Below, one piece after another: positions 8,729 through 16,938 of a stretch of 64,000 nucleotides of DNA. Every line of letters begins with the position of its first letter. Position 1 is the first letter of the stretch. The notes below the pieces were generated by a model, which worked only from the letters and a program-made list of their open reading frames with translations, was not told where the DNA came from and searched no databases. This stretch comes from Streptomyces sp. NBC_01471 (GTDB taxonomy: Bacteria > Actinomycetota > Actinomycetes > Streptomycetales > Streptomycetaceae). Made by a program: the position numbers and the translations under genes. The stretch lies in the NCBI RefSeq assembly GCF_041438865.1, contig NZ_CP109450.1:1488001-1552000 (forward strand), given 5' to 3'.

Positions 8729-10846
8729 TCAGCGGCCGCCCTCGCAGCGCAGCCGCAGCCCGGCGAGATACCGCAGGTGCGGAGCGGCCGCCGGGGTGAG
8801 CAGTTCCTCCGCCTCGGCGATCTTCGTGAGCGCCTCGGCACGCTCGCCCGCGTCGTGGAGGGTCTCGGCCAGGTCCGTGAGAGCACGCGCCCGGTTGTAG
8901 TTCTCGCCCCGCTCCTTGAAGAAGTCCGTCGCGGACTCCAGCAGGCGCTGTGAATCCGCCAGCCGCCCCATACCCCGCAGCGCACGCCCCTGGTGGCGCT
9001 CGGCCAGCGCGAGAGCGCGTGCCACGTCCTGCGCGCCCTCTTGACCGGCAGCGATCCGCCCGTAGACGCGCTCGGCCTCGACGAACCGCTCGTAGGCTGC
9101 CTCATACCGCCACTGGTAGAGGTTCAAGAGACCCAGCAGCTCGACGGACGATGCCTCGCCCCGTACATGCCCCGCCGCGCGCTCACTCCCGACGGCGGCA
9201 TGCGCCGCATGCCCTGCTTCCTCCCAGCGCCCGAGCTCGCCCAGGCAGTGGCCGAGTTGAAAGTGGATTCCCGCCGCTGTACGCGAACGCGGCTGATGCT
9301 CGTCGGCACACCGGGCGGCCACACGCAGCGCGGGGAGCACCTCGTCCCAATAACCCGCCTTCAGTTGAAGTGGCCACAGGGCCCGGGCCAGACGCAGCGC
9401 CGTCGTGACGTGCTGGTACTCCTCCGCCACGGACACCGCTCGGACCAGATTGCCCACCTCTGCGGCCAGCGCTGCCACGCCCCGGGCCTCGTCGCGGTAC
9501 GCGTCCCCGTCCGATGGCGCGGGCTCGGTGCGCCAGCTCTGGGGCAGGGCGGCATGGGCCGCATGCAGGGCACGGTTCAGCAAGGCGTCGAGTACGCGCT
9601 CCACGGCAGCGGAACATTCGGGGACACCGTGCTCCGGGCCCGCGGTGTCGGCAAGGTACTGCCGTACCTCGGGGCGGAAGCGGTACCGGTCGTCAGCCAC
9701 GAGGTCCAGCAGCTGGACGTCCGCCGCCTCGTCGAGCATCCGAGCCGCCTCCTGGGGCGTCACGCCGGCGGCCGCGGCAGCGAGGTGCGCGTCCACGGAG
9801 GGCCACCCGCCCAGTGCCGTCAGCCGGACGAGCCGCGCCGTCTCCGCCCCGAGACGATCGCAGGCGTGCCGGGCAGCGGCGCGCACCGGATGGTGCCCCG
9901 GCCCCCCGGCCCGCTGCTCCGCTTCGGCCGCCTCAGCCAGCAGGCCCATCGCCTCGGTCTTCAGCGCGAACGCGTTGCCCGCACAGTGTTCCAGCAGCCG
10001 CGGCATCCGGGCCTTCGCCCGCGCGACCTCCTGCCGCCCGGCCACCTTCCGCATCATCCGCACGGCGTACCGGTCGGTCAGGGCCGGGACGGTGACGCGT
10101 TCGGCCTCCAGCGCGAAGGGCCGGCCGGACACGACCACCAGCAGGAAGACGTCGGGCGTGGCCGGGACCAGGCTGCGGACCTGGGCGACGGACGACGCGT
10201 GGTCCACCACCACCAGGGCCCTGCGGCCCGCGGTGAGCTGCCGGTAGAGCTGCTCGCGGCCCGCGGCAGTGGGTGGCAACCGCTCCGGCGCGACATCCAT
10301 CTGCCGCAGCAGCCGCAGCAGAACAGTGGCGGGCTCCGGACCGTGTCCACCCGAGGCGTCACGCAGGTCGACGTAGAACTGCCCGTCGGGGAAACGGGTG
10401 TAGAGCTCGGCGCCCAGGCGCAGGGCCACCGCGGTGGTACCGATTCCGGGCGGCCCGTGGAGCAGTGCGACACGCGGCCGCCCGGCAGCGGGGCGGGTCG
10501 CCTCCCGCTTCAGCTGCTTGAGCACCCGCTGACGATTGGTGAAGTCCCTTGTCGCGGGCGGCAGTCCACCTGTCGGCACCAATGGCCTGGCCTGCTCAGG
10601 GAAACTGCGGACGAGCAGCGCCCACTCATCCGCCCGCTCGGGGTCACGGCCCAGACGCGCGTGCACCTGGCCCGCAAGTGACTGCCACCCTTCCGGCCCG
10701 GTCGGCAGTGGCGCTTCCCTGCCCATGGTCCTTCTCGCCAGCGCGCCGGTCGTCAGGAGAAGCTGCTTGCCCATCTCCCCTGCGGCACCGTTGCCTGCTG
10801 CCGTGAAAAATGCGGTCAGCGCACTCAGCGCCACGACCTCCAGCAC
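8729..10846 (-). CDS. NB-ARC/TPR protein with altered Walker A
   Basis: A protein of about 705 residues, starting at GTG 10846 after the purine run AGGGGGAGGGG; an in-frame start 81 bases further up is possible. The N-terminus is short and hydrophobic (VALSALTAFFTAAGNGAAG). An NTPase core follows with HGPPGIGTTAVALRL and later RALVVVDHASS (Walker B-like) and LLVVVSGRPFALE. The C-terminal half is helical with TPR-like repeats (HFQLGHCLGELGRWEEAGHA). It resembles SARP-associated NB-ARC regulators but has no SARP or LuxR DNA-binding domain. The Walker A lysine is replaced by threonine (GIGTT instead of GIGKT), so nucleotide hydrolysis may be lost. It is convergent with the phase-split gene. Function unknown, probably signalling. 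Confidence 0.8.
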   Translation of the reverse strand: MLEVVALSALTAFFTAAGNGAAGEMGKQLLLTTGALARRTMGREAPLPTGPEGWQSLAGQVHARLGRDPERADEWALLVRSFPEQARPLVPTGGLPPATRDFTNRQRVLKQLKREATRPAAGRPRVALLHGPPGIGTTAVALRLGAELYTRFPDGQFYVDLRDASGGHGPEPATVLLRLLRQMDVAPERLPPTAAGREQLYRQLTAGRRALVVVDHASSVAQVRSLVPATPDVFLLVVVSGRPFALEAERVTVPALTDRYAVRMMRKVAGRQEVARAKARMPRLLEHCAGNAFALKTEAMGLLAEAAEAEQRAGGPGHHPVRAAARHACDRLGAETARLVRLTALGGWPSVDAHLAAAAAGVTPQEAARMLDEAADVQLLDLVADDRYRFRPEVRQYLADTAGPEHGVPECSAAVERVLDALLNRALHAAHAALPQSWRTEPAPSDGDAYRDEARGVAALAAEVGNLVRAVSVAEEYQHVTTALRLARALWPLQLKAGYWDEVLPALRVAARCADEHQPRSRTAAGIHFQLGHCLGELGRWEEAGHAAHAAVGSERAAGHVRGEASSVELLGLLNLYQWRYEAAYERFVEAERVYGRIAAGQEGAQDVARALALAERHQGRALRGMGRLADSQRLLESATDFFKERGENYNRARALTDLAETLHDAGERAEALTKIAEAEELLTPAAAPHLRYLAGLRLRCEGGR

Positions 10847-11062
10847 GTCGGCCCCTCCCCCTGTCACCGATCCGACCTTGCCGGACTTTACGCCGCGTCC
10901 GGCGCTCCGGGAAACATATGAGGCCACGTCAACTCGGCCCTGTCAGCTGGAGTACACAGTGGTCGCCGGGATCGGAGCCCGGTGGCAGGAGAAGGAGCGC
11001 ACCGGGGCCCGGCCCGCAGGGCGGCGCGGCCTGCCGGACGGCCGGTCACGGCGACGCCGGCC

Positions 11063-11108
11063 GGCCACGACGGGCTGTGCCTGCTGCCAGGTACAGCCCG
11101 TCGTGGCC
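11063..11108 (-). terminator. Strong hairpin terminator downstream of cluster 1
   Basis: A perfect 16-bp inverted repeat (11063-11078 and 11093-11108) with a 14-base loop lies 30 bases past the stop of the EctB-like gene, the last gene of the minus-strand operon. Confidence 0.8.
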
Positions 11109-11137
11109 ATGCAAATGACCGCCGCGAGGCGACGCGC

Positions 11138-12400
11138 TCAGCCGACCACGGCTGACGCCACCGAGTCCCGCAGGATGCCGAGCCCCTCGGCCAGTTCTTC
11201 GTCCGTGGAGGTCAGGGCCGGCATGAGCTTCACCACCTCGTCGGAGGAGCCCGACGTCTCCACCAGGAGCCCGCGGGTGAACGCCGCGTCAGCGACCCTC
11301 CTGGCCATGCTCGGCTCCCGGAAGTCGAGACCCCACACCAGGCCACGACCGCGCAACTCCGCTATGTGCGCGGTGTGCCGGCCGGCGAGCTCGCCCAGCT
11401 TCTCCTCGAACAGGGCGCCCCGTTGTTCGGTCTGCTTCTCCAGGGTGCTGTCCGCCCAGAACTCCCGCAGGGCAGCGGCCGCCGTCACGAATGCCGGGTT
11501 GTTACCGCGGAACGTGCCGTTGTGCTCGCCCGGCTGCCATACGTCCAGCTCGGTACGGAAGAGCGTGAGGGACATGGGCAGGCCGTATCCGCTGATGGAC
11601 TTGGACAGGCAGACGATGTCCGGGGTGATCCCGGCGATCTCGAAGCTGAAGAAGGGCCCCGTGCGGCCGCAGCCCATCTGGATGTCGTCGATGATCAGGA
11701 GGATGCCCCGGCGGCTGCACAGCTCCGCGAGGTCGGCGAGCCAGGCCGCCCTGGCCGGGTTGACGCCGCCCTCACCCTGCACGGTCTCCACGATGACCGC
11801 CGCGGGGAGATCCAGGCCGCTGCTGCTGTCGGCAAGCATGCTGTCCAGCAGCTTGAGGCCGGACACCTCGCCTCCGGAGAACCCGTCGTAGGGGAGGCGC
11901 AAGGTGTGTCCGAGCGGAATGCCGGCACCCGCACGCTTGGCTGCGTTTCCCGTGACGGCCAGTGAACCGAGCGACATCCCGTGGAAGGCGCCGGTGAAGG
12001 CGACGATCGTCTGACGCCCCGTCACCTTGCGGGCCAGCTTGAGCGCGGCCTCCACGCTGTTGGTCCCGGTGGGGCCGGGGAACTGTACCCGGTAGTCCAG
12101 TTGGCGGGGGCCGAGAACCCGCGCCGCGAACTCGGCGAGGAATTCCTCCTTGGCGGCGGTCAGCATGTCCAGGCTGTGGGTGACCCCGTCCTGCCCGAGG
12201 TAGTCGAGCAGCGCCCGCTTGAGTACCGGGTGGTTGTGGCCGTAGTTCAGGGCGCTGGCGCCGGCGAAGAAGTCGAGATAGGCGCGGCCGTCGCGATCGA
12301 ACATGCGGCTGCCGCGCGCCTGGTCGAACCTCACTGGCCAGTTCCTGCAGTAACTGCGGACTTCGGATTCGATGGTGGGAGCTGTTGTGGGGGCGGTCAT
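11138..12400 (-). CDS. Class III aminotransferase, EctB (diaminobutyrate transaminase) type
   Basis: A 420-residue PLP enzyme with ATG at 12400 and GAGGAGA upstream. The signatures of the class III fold are all visible: the glycine-rich PFPGPTGTNSVEAALKLAR region, GAFHGMSLGSLAVTG, the cofactor aspartates in IIDDIQMGCGRTG (near 237-249) and the Schiff-base lysine K267 in CLSKSISGYG. These are typical of EctB-like enzymes that make L-2,4-diaminobutyrate from aspartate semialdehyde. No ectoine synthase or ectA/ectC follows; it closes the operon with the N-hydroxylase and hydrazine synthetase-like genes. It may supply diaminobutyrate as a building block. Alternatively it may return aminoadipate semialdehyde, released by the oxidase step, to lysine. 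Both roles are inferred. Confidence 0.85.
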   Translation of the reverse strand: MTAPTTAPTIESEVRSYCRNWPVRFDQARGSRMFDRDGRAYLDFFAGASALNYGHNHPVLKRALLDYLGQDGVTHSLDMLTAAKEEFLAEFAARVLGPRQLDYRVQFPGPTGTNSVEAALKLARKVTGRQTIVAFTGAFHGMSLGSLAVTGNAAKRAGAGIPLGHTLRLPYDGFSGGEVSGLKLLDSMLADSSSGLDLPAAVIVETVQGEGGVNPARAAWLADLAELCSRRGILLIIDDIQMGCGRTGPFFSFEIAGITPDIVCLSKSISGYGLPMSLTLFRTELDVWQPGEHNGTFRGNNPAFVTAAAALREFWADSTLEKQTEQRGALFEEKLGELAGRHTAHIAELRGRGLVWGLDFREPSMARRVADAAFTRGLLVETSGSSDEVVKLMPALTSTDEELAEGLGILRDSVASAVVG

Positions 12401-12726
12401 GGTGTCTCCTCGGAGATGGAGCCGGAAAAGGATGCCGGACGAAGTGAACGGACAAGGTGCGCAGGGGTGTTCGTCGCCGTCATGGGCGTTGTCGGCACGG
12501 CGGTGCACAGCTGCCGGCGACGGGCGACGGGCGAGCGCGGCTGCTGCCCCTGCCTGCCGCGCGATCCGCCCTGCCGCTTCTCGCGCGATCCGCCCGGCTC
12601 ACCGAGCACGGTCCCGATCCGCGTCCCGGCCACGGAAGCCGGAAGGACCGGCGGAAGCGGCGTGGCCGAGGTCCCGATGGGGCGGGCGAGACCATCCGGA
12701 CAACGGCGTAGGAGCTTGGCCATCAC
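12401..12726. other. Non-coding gap inside the cluster 1 proximal operon
   Basis: 326 bp between the permease stop and the EctB-like start. I see no convincing gene. It contains a direct repeat, CGCGCGATCCGCCC-like, about 25 bp apart. A separate promoter for the aminotransferase is possible but not identified. Confidence 0.5.
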
Positions 12727-13950
12727 TCATCCACCGAGCAGGAAGGGCACGGCGAGGACCGCCATGCCCGCGAGCACGAGCAGTACCAGGGCCCCGGCGC
12801 TCCGCATCAGCGGCCCGCCGCAGCGCACGGCAGCGACGGCTGCCAGGTCGAAGCCGGTCATGGCGGCCACGGCCGGCCCCAGCAGCAGGAGGGGGACGGC
12901 GCCGTCCCGGACCCCCGTACAGGCGAAGGCGCAACACGCGACGCCGACAGCCGCGATGAGGGCCCTGCCGGGGCCCCGTTCGGAGGGAGCCGGCTCCCCG
13001 GGGCGCAGCCGCGCGGCGATCCGGGCGGCGGTGCGCACGTTCGTGAAGACGTACGAGATCAGCACAGCGGCCGTCGCACCGGCCAGCACCCAGCGCAGCG
13101 GGGCGGAAACCGGTCCCGGGGCTGCCGGTTCCCCGGCGGCCAGACGGTGGACCGCGGCCAGCCCCAGGTAGACGATGGCCACTGAGGCCACCCCCAGGGC
13201 CACGCCCGCGGCAGTTCGTCGCGGCCCGGCGGCGACGGCCGGGACGACGGAGGTGACTGATTCCCATCCCACACCGGCGAAGAACAGCGCCGCGAGGGCC
13301 AGCCACTGGGCACCGCCGGGCGAGAGTCCCGACGGCGCCAGCGGCGTGTGCGAACCCACCGCGGATGCGGCGGGCCAGCCCCATGCGGCGCAGGCCAGCG
13401 CCACGGCCCCGGCCACCCAGGAACGCAGCCGGAGCACAGCGGCCGGAAGCGAGAGCGGAGTGAGCGCCGCGAGCACAGCCACCACGAGGATCCCGAGGGC
13501 CAGCAGGAGACCGTCCGCCCCCGGGCGTGGCAGAGAACCGTTGGCGGCTGTCAACAGGCAGGTCGAGGCGAACCACGCGATCGCCGCCTGCCCGGCGGTG
13601 AAGGCGACGGCGAAGACGCCGTTCACCGCCCGTTCCGCCCACGAGCCGAGCAGGGCCCCGACGGCACCCGCCAACGAGGCCGGCCGCAGCCTCGCGCGGA
13701 CCAGCAGGGCCAGCATGAGGCTGATCGATCCGCCCAGCAGGATGTGGGCCGACCAGACGAGGAGGCTGTGCCCGCCCGCCAGCGCCGCGACGACGGGAGG
13801 CATGACCACCATCCCGGCTCCGAGGACACTGCTGGAGACGTGTGCGCCGATCTCCAGCTCCGGTCTGCGCTCCGTACGGTCGCCCGCATCCGTTTCCGGT
13901 CTGCCCGGCGCGACCGCCTCGCCGGGCAGAGAGGTGCCTGCCGGCTCCAT
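12727..13950 (-). CDS. APC-family amino acid permease
   Basis: A 407-residue membrane protein with about 11-12 hydrophobic segments. The start is an ATG at 13950 that overlaps the end of the N-hydroxylase gene. The first membrane segment reads IGAHVSSSVLGAGMVVMPPVV, similar to the ligand-binding first helix (G-S-G/I-I-G-x-G-I/V) of the amino acid-polyamine-cation superfamily. About 35 hydrophilic residues precede it. Translational coupling to a lysine/ornithine N-hydroxylase and proximity to a diaminobutyrate-type aminotransferase suggest import of the amino acid precursor or export of the product. The direction of transport cannot be seen. Confidence 0.8.
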   Translation of the reverse strand: MEPAGTSLPGEAVAPGRPETDAGDRTERRPELEIGAHVSSSVLGAGMVVMPPVVAALAGGHSLLVWSAHILLGGSISLMLALLVRARLRPASLAGAVGALLGSWAERAVNGVFAVAFTAGQAAIAWFASTCLLTAANGSLPRPGADGLLLALGILVVAVLAALTPLSLPAAVLRLRSWVAGAVALACAAWGWPAASAVGSHTPLAPSGLSPGGAQWLALAALFFAGVGWESVTSVVPAVAAGPRRTAAGVALGVASVAIVYLGLAAVHRLAAGEPAAPGPVSAPLRWVLAGATAAVLISYVFTNVRTAARIAARLRPGEPAPSERGPGRALIAAVGVACCAFACTGVRDGAVPLLLLGPAVAAMTGFDLAAVAAVRCGGPLMRSAGALVLLVLAGMAVLAVPFLLGG

Positions 13951-15242
13951 TACGGAAGACGCTTCTGGAGGCCCTCTGCGATGACCTTGGAGCGGAGCGA
14001 CAGAAGGCTGAACGAACCGGCGTCACCGATGCCATGGCTGGATTCGCTCAAGCCGTTGAGGAAGAGCGCGGGCGTGCCGTCGCCCAGCGGCTGGACTTCG
14101 TAGTCCGGGCCGACGGACAGGTAGCCGTGGCTGTCGAAGGCGAAGTCGTCGGCGATGTCGCGCATGAGAGCGGGCACGCGCTCCTGGTGGGCGGCCGGGC
14201 CGAGATCGCGGAATCCGGTGGCCAGGACGACGAAGTCGGACCGGTGCTCCTCGGCCTCCCCGGTGTTCAGCTCCTCGACACTGAGGTGGACGCCGTCCTC
14301 CCGGACCTCGATGTCACGCACCTGGCGGCTGCCACTGACGAACACCCGCTGGTCGTCGTCCAGGCGCTGCTCGTAGATGAGCCGGTACAGCTCGTGAAGC
14401 ACATCGCTGTCGGCCGACGAGTAGTTCGTGAGACGCATGTACGCGTCGAGTGCGTGCTTGCGCTCGCGGGGTGCCCGGTAGTAGTAGTCGGTGAAGTCGG
14501 GGAAGTACCCCTCCTCGCTGAACGGACTGGTGTCCTTCTGGCGGAGCGTCAGCGAGCGTACGAGGGTGGTCACCCGGGCGCGGGGGAAGCGCCGCGTGAG
14601 GTCAAGCGTGAGTTCGACCGCGCTCTGACTGCCCCCGATGACCGTCACGGCGCGCGGCGACCCGTCGCCGTGTCCGGCCATGCCCAGCTCCTGCAGGGAC
14701 GGCAGGTAGCGCGTCAGGTGGAAGACCCGCGGGGAGTCCACCGTGTCGAACGGCTTCGGGATGAAGGGGGTACGCCCGGTGCCCATCACGAGCGAGCGCG
14801 ACCGGTGGGTGTCCCCGGTGGAGGTGGTGACGGTGTAGACCGGACTGCCCTCGGCATCTCGGTCGACGGTGACGCCGGTGACGTGCACGCCGTAGTCGAC
14901 CAGTCGGCTGAAGTGGCTCGCGGCCCAGGTGACGTACTGCGCGTACTCCTTGCGCAGCGGGAACTCCCCCGGCACGTTGAGGTGTTCGAGCAGCCGCCCG
15001 TTCTCGAAGAGGTAGTTGATGAAGCTATAGCGGCTGCGCGGATTGCGCAGCGACACGAGGTCGCGCACGGGGTGGTTCTGGATGTCCGAACCGTCGAGCA
15101 TCATGGCGCTCTGCCAGGACGGGCTCGGCCGGGCTTCCAGGAAGTGCACGTCGAGGTCGTTGCCCTCTTCCTCCAGGGCGATGGCCAGAGACAGGTTGGC
15201 CGGACCGAAGCCTATGCCCAGTACATCGTGGCAGCGGGTCAC
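13950..15242 (-). CDS. Lysine/ornithine N-monooxygenase (FAD, NADPH)
   Basis: A 430-residue flavin-dependent N-hydroxylating monooxygenase of the SidA/IucD group. The FAD motif GIGFGPANLSLAIAL is at residues 9-23, the NADPH loop VIGGSQSAVELTLDL near 206-220, and the C-terminal ATGF motif is in VVLATGFRDLG, followed by GIGDAGSFSLLSLRSKVIAEG. It converts the side-chain amine of lysine or ornithine to a hydroxylamine with O2 and NADPH. The GTG start at 15242 overlaps the GNAT stop. No siderophore synthetase is present. Its neighbours are instead the cupin-MetRS protein and an oxidase, the set used to build an N-N bond from an N-hydroxylated amino acid. The preferred amino acid is undetermined, though lysine is the precedent. 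Confidence 0.88.
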   Translation of the reverse strand: MTRCHDVLGIGFGPANLSLAIALEEEGNDLDVHFLEARPSPSWQSAMMLDGSDIQNHPVRDLVSLRNPRSRYSFINYLFENGRLLEHLNVPGEFPLRKEYAQYVTWAASHFSRLVDYGVHVTGVTVDRDAEGSPVYTVTTSTGDTHRSRSLVMGTGRTPFIPKPFDTVDSPRVFHLTRYLPSLQELGMAGHGDGSPRAVTVIGGSQSAVELTLDLTRRFPRARVTTLVRSLTLRQKDTSPFSEEGYFPDFTDYYYRAPRERKHALDAYMRLTNYSSADSDVLHELYRLIYEQRLDDDQRVFVSGSRQVRDIEVREDGVHLSVEELNTGEAEEHRSDFVVLATGFRDLGPAAHQERVPALMRDIADDFAFDSHGYLSVGPDYEVQPLGDGTPALFLNGLSESSHGIGDAGSFSLLSLRSKVIAEGLQKRLP

Positions 15243-15748
15243 TGTTCCCCCTTGACGGAAAGCGGATATGAGTAGTGGAGCCAGGTCGAGGACCCCCCGA
15301 GGTCCCCGGCCCCGCGCAGGAACCGGTCGTACAGTGCCTGCGCCGAGCGGTTGTCGGGCGCGGTCTCCCAGTTGAGGCTGGAGAAGCCGCGCTCACCGGC
15401 CTCACGTGCGGCCGCGTGCAGGAGCGCCGTTCCGACGCCCGCTTCCCGGCCGCCCCGGTGGTCGGGGTGGACGTACAGGTCGTTGAGGAGAGCCGCGGTG
15501 GTCGCTCCGGTGGAGACGCGCACCCAGTAGAGGGTGGCGAAGCCGATCGTGTGCGGCCCCTGACGGGCCGTCAGCTGAAGTCCGTGGGGGTTGTCCCCCA
15601 CCAGCTCACCGAAGAACCGCCGGTTTCTTGAGTCGTCGGGGTCTCGGCCGTAGAACCTCTGGTATTCGGCGATGAGCGGCAGAACCGCTTCGAAGTTGGA
15701 CGCGTCCACGCGCTCGATGAGGAAGCGTGGAGCGGCTACGTCCGGCAT
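15239..15748 (-). CDS. GNAT N-acetyltransferase
   Basis: A 169-residue acetyltransferase starting at ATG 15748. The acetyl-CoA pyrophosphate loop is seen in HPDHRGGREAGVGTALLHAA (the R-x-x-G-x-G/A type) and motif B in NWETAPDNRSAQALYDRF. It belongs to the diamine/amino acid acetyltransferase-like GNATs. It overlaps the N-hydroxylase gene and follows the oxidase gene by about 70 bases. It could acetylate an amine or hydrazine intermediate, or serve self-protection; the sequence does not decide. Confidence 0.85.
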   Translation of the reverse strand: MPDVAAPRFLIERVDASNFEAVLPLIAEYQRFYGRDPDDSRNRRFFGELVGDNPHGLQLTARQGPHTIGFATLYWVRVSTGATTAALLNDLYVHPDHRGGREAGVGTALLHAAAREAGERGFSSLNWETAPDNRSAQALYDRFLRGAGDLGGSSTWLHYSYPLSVKGEQ

Positions 15749-15816
15749 GGAACACCTCGATGCTGTGCTGAGGGGGTTCGATGGGGGGGGTGTCGGGTCC
15801 GCCGGGCGGGCGGCTG

Positions 15817-16938
15817 TCAGGCGACGTCGGAGAAGGCGTCGGCCACGCACGCCTCCGCGATGCGGCGGCCGGCCTCCGGTGCCGTCTTGACACCGCCGCC
15901 GTTCCAGCCCCGCACTGACCACACGTGCGGCACGCCAGTGCCCTCCAGCAGCCCGGACGCCTGCTCGCCACCGGGCGAGCCGTATGCGTCCGCGGCGCGG
16001 ACGGTGCTGAGCTGCACCGCTGTGGTGAGCCAGGGGAAATGGGTGGTGAGCGCGGAAACGGTGGCCCGCTCGTGCGCGGGGTCCGGCTGTGAGTCGAAGG
16101 GCGAGTCCCACACGAGGTGCGGCATGCCGATCAGGGTCCGGTCCGAGCCGACCGGCTTGGCGTACACCCCGGTGCGCAGGTCGACGAAGGTCGCGTGGGA
16201 CGCTGCGGGAGGGCGGCGCTCGACGACGCTCACCTGGATCGATCGTGAGCGTACCGGTGAAGCAGGCCGCAACCCGGGCACCGGGTCGGCCGCCCAGGGC
16301 CCGACTGCCGCGATGACGGACCCGGCGCTGATCACGCCCGCGTCCGTGAGCACCGCCGGGCGCCCGCCCCGTGCCTCCACTCCGTGCACGCGCACTCCGT
16401 GGCACACCACGGCACCGTCGGCGCGTGCCTGCACCAGCCAGTCTTCGGTGACCTCGGCCGGTGCCACCCAGCCTGCCTCCGGCTCGACGAGGGCGACGCC
16501 GCCGGCCAGGCGTATCCCCGCCACTTCGTCCCGCTCCGCGACCACGTGCGCCGAGGTGTGCAGCGCGGCGTTGATCTGCCCGGCGGCCTCCCGGAAGGAG
16601 GCCGCCTGGTCGGGGTGGGCCGCGGTCACGGCGCCGACGGCGTGCAGCGGAGCTTGCCCCGACGCCCAGCGCGCGGGGTCCCGGTAGGCGGCCAGACTCG
16701 GCAGCGCCAGTTCCCCGCTCGCCGTGTCGGGATCGTAGGCACGCACCATGCCGCCGGAGCTGCCGGTGGCCCCGGCACCCGACCGCGGTGACTGCTCGAT
16801 CACGACGACAGACACACCCCGGCGGGCCAGGTGGTGCGCGATGGAGGCGCCGGTGATCCCGGCGCCCACCACCACGACGTCCGCACCGGAGGGTAAGTCC
16901 CCACCGCGACGGGACGCTGCCGTGCCGGCCTGGCTCAC
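15817..16938 (-). CDS. FAD-dependent D-amino-acid oxidase/glycine oxidase-like enzyme
   Basis: A 373-residue DAO-family flavoprotein starting at GTG 16938 within the stop of the cupin-MetRS gene (GTGA). The N-terminal FAD motif is VVVVGAGITGASIAHHLARR (near 21-40), followed by GATGSSGGMVRAYDPD. The C-terminal region WSVRGWNGGGVKTAPEAGR resembles the family's ending. In characterised hydrazine pathways (triacsin, s56-p1, azaserine) a flavoprotein of this type oxidises the coupled lysine-glycine hydrazine and releases hydrazinoacetic acid. The tight coupling to the cupin-MetRS gene strongly supports that role here. The actual substrate is inferred. Confidence 0.85.
   Translation of the reverse strand: MSQAGTAASRRGGDLPSGADVVVVGAGITGASIAHHLARRGVSVVVIEQSPRSGAGATGSSGGMVRAYDPDTASGELALPSLAAYRDPARWASGQAPLHAVGAVTAAHPDQAASFREAAGQINAALHTSAHVVAERDEVAGIRLAGGVALVEPEAGWVAPAEVTEDWLVQARADGAVVCHGVRVHGVEARGGRPAVLTDAGVISAGSVIAAVGPWAADPVPGLRPASPVRSRSIQVSVVERRPPAASHATFVDLRTGVYAKPVGSDRTLIGMPHLVWDSPFDSQPDPAHERATVSALTTHFPWLTTAVQLSTVRAADAYGSPGGEQASGLLEGTGVPHVWSVRGWNGGGVKTAPEAGRRIAEACVADAFSDVA

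Noticed and set aside
11138..12400. Ectoine cluster
   Set aside because: Only the EctB-like gene is present; no EctA or EctC homologue is seen, and the neighbouring GNAT is not adjacent to it.
12397..12726. A 109-codon minus-strand frame between the permease and the EctB-like gene
   Set aside because: Arg/Pro/Ser-rich translation without motif or good ribosome binding site; treated as non-coding.
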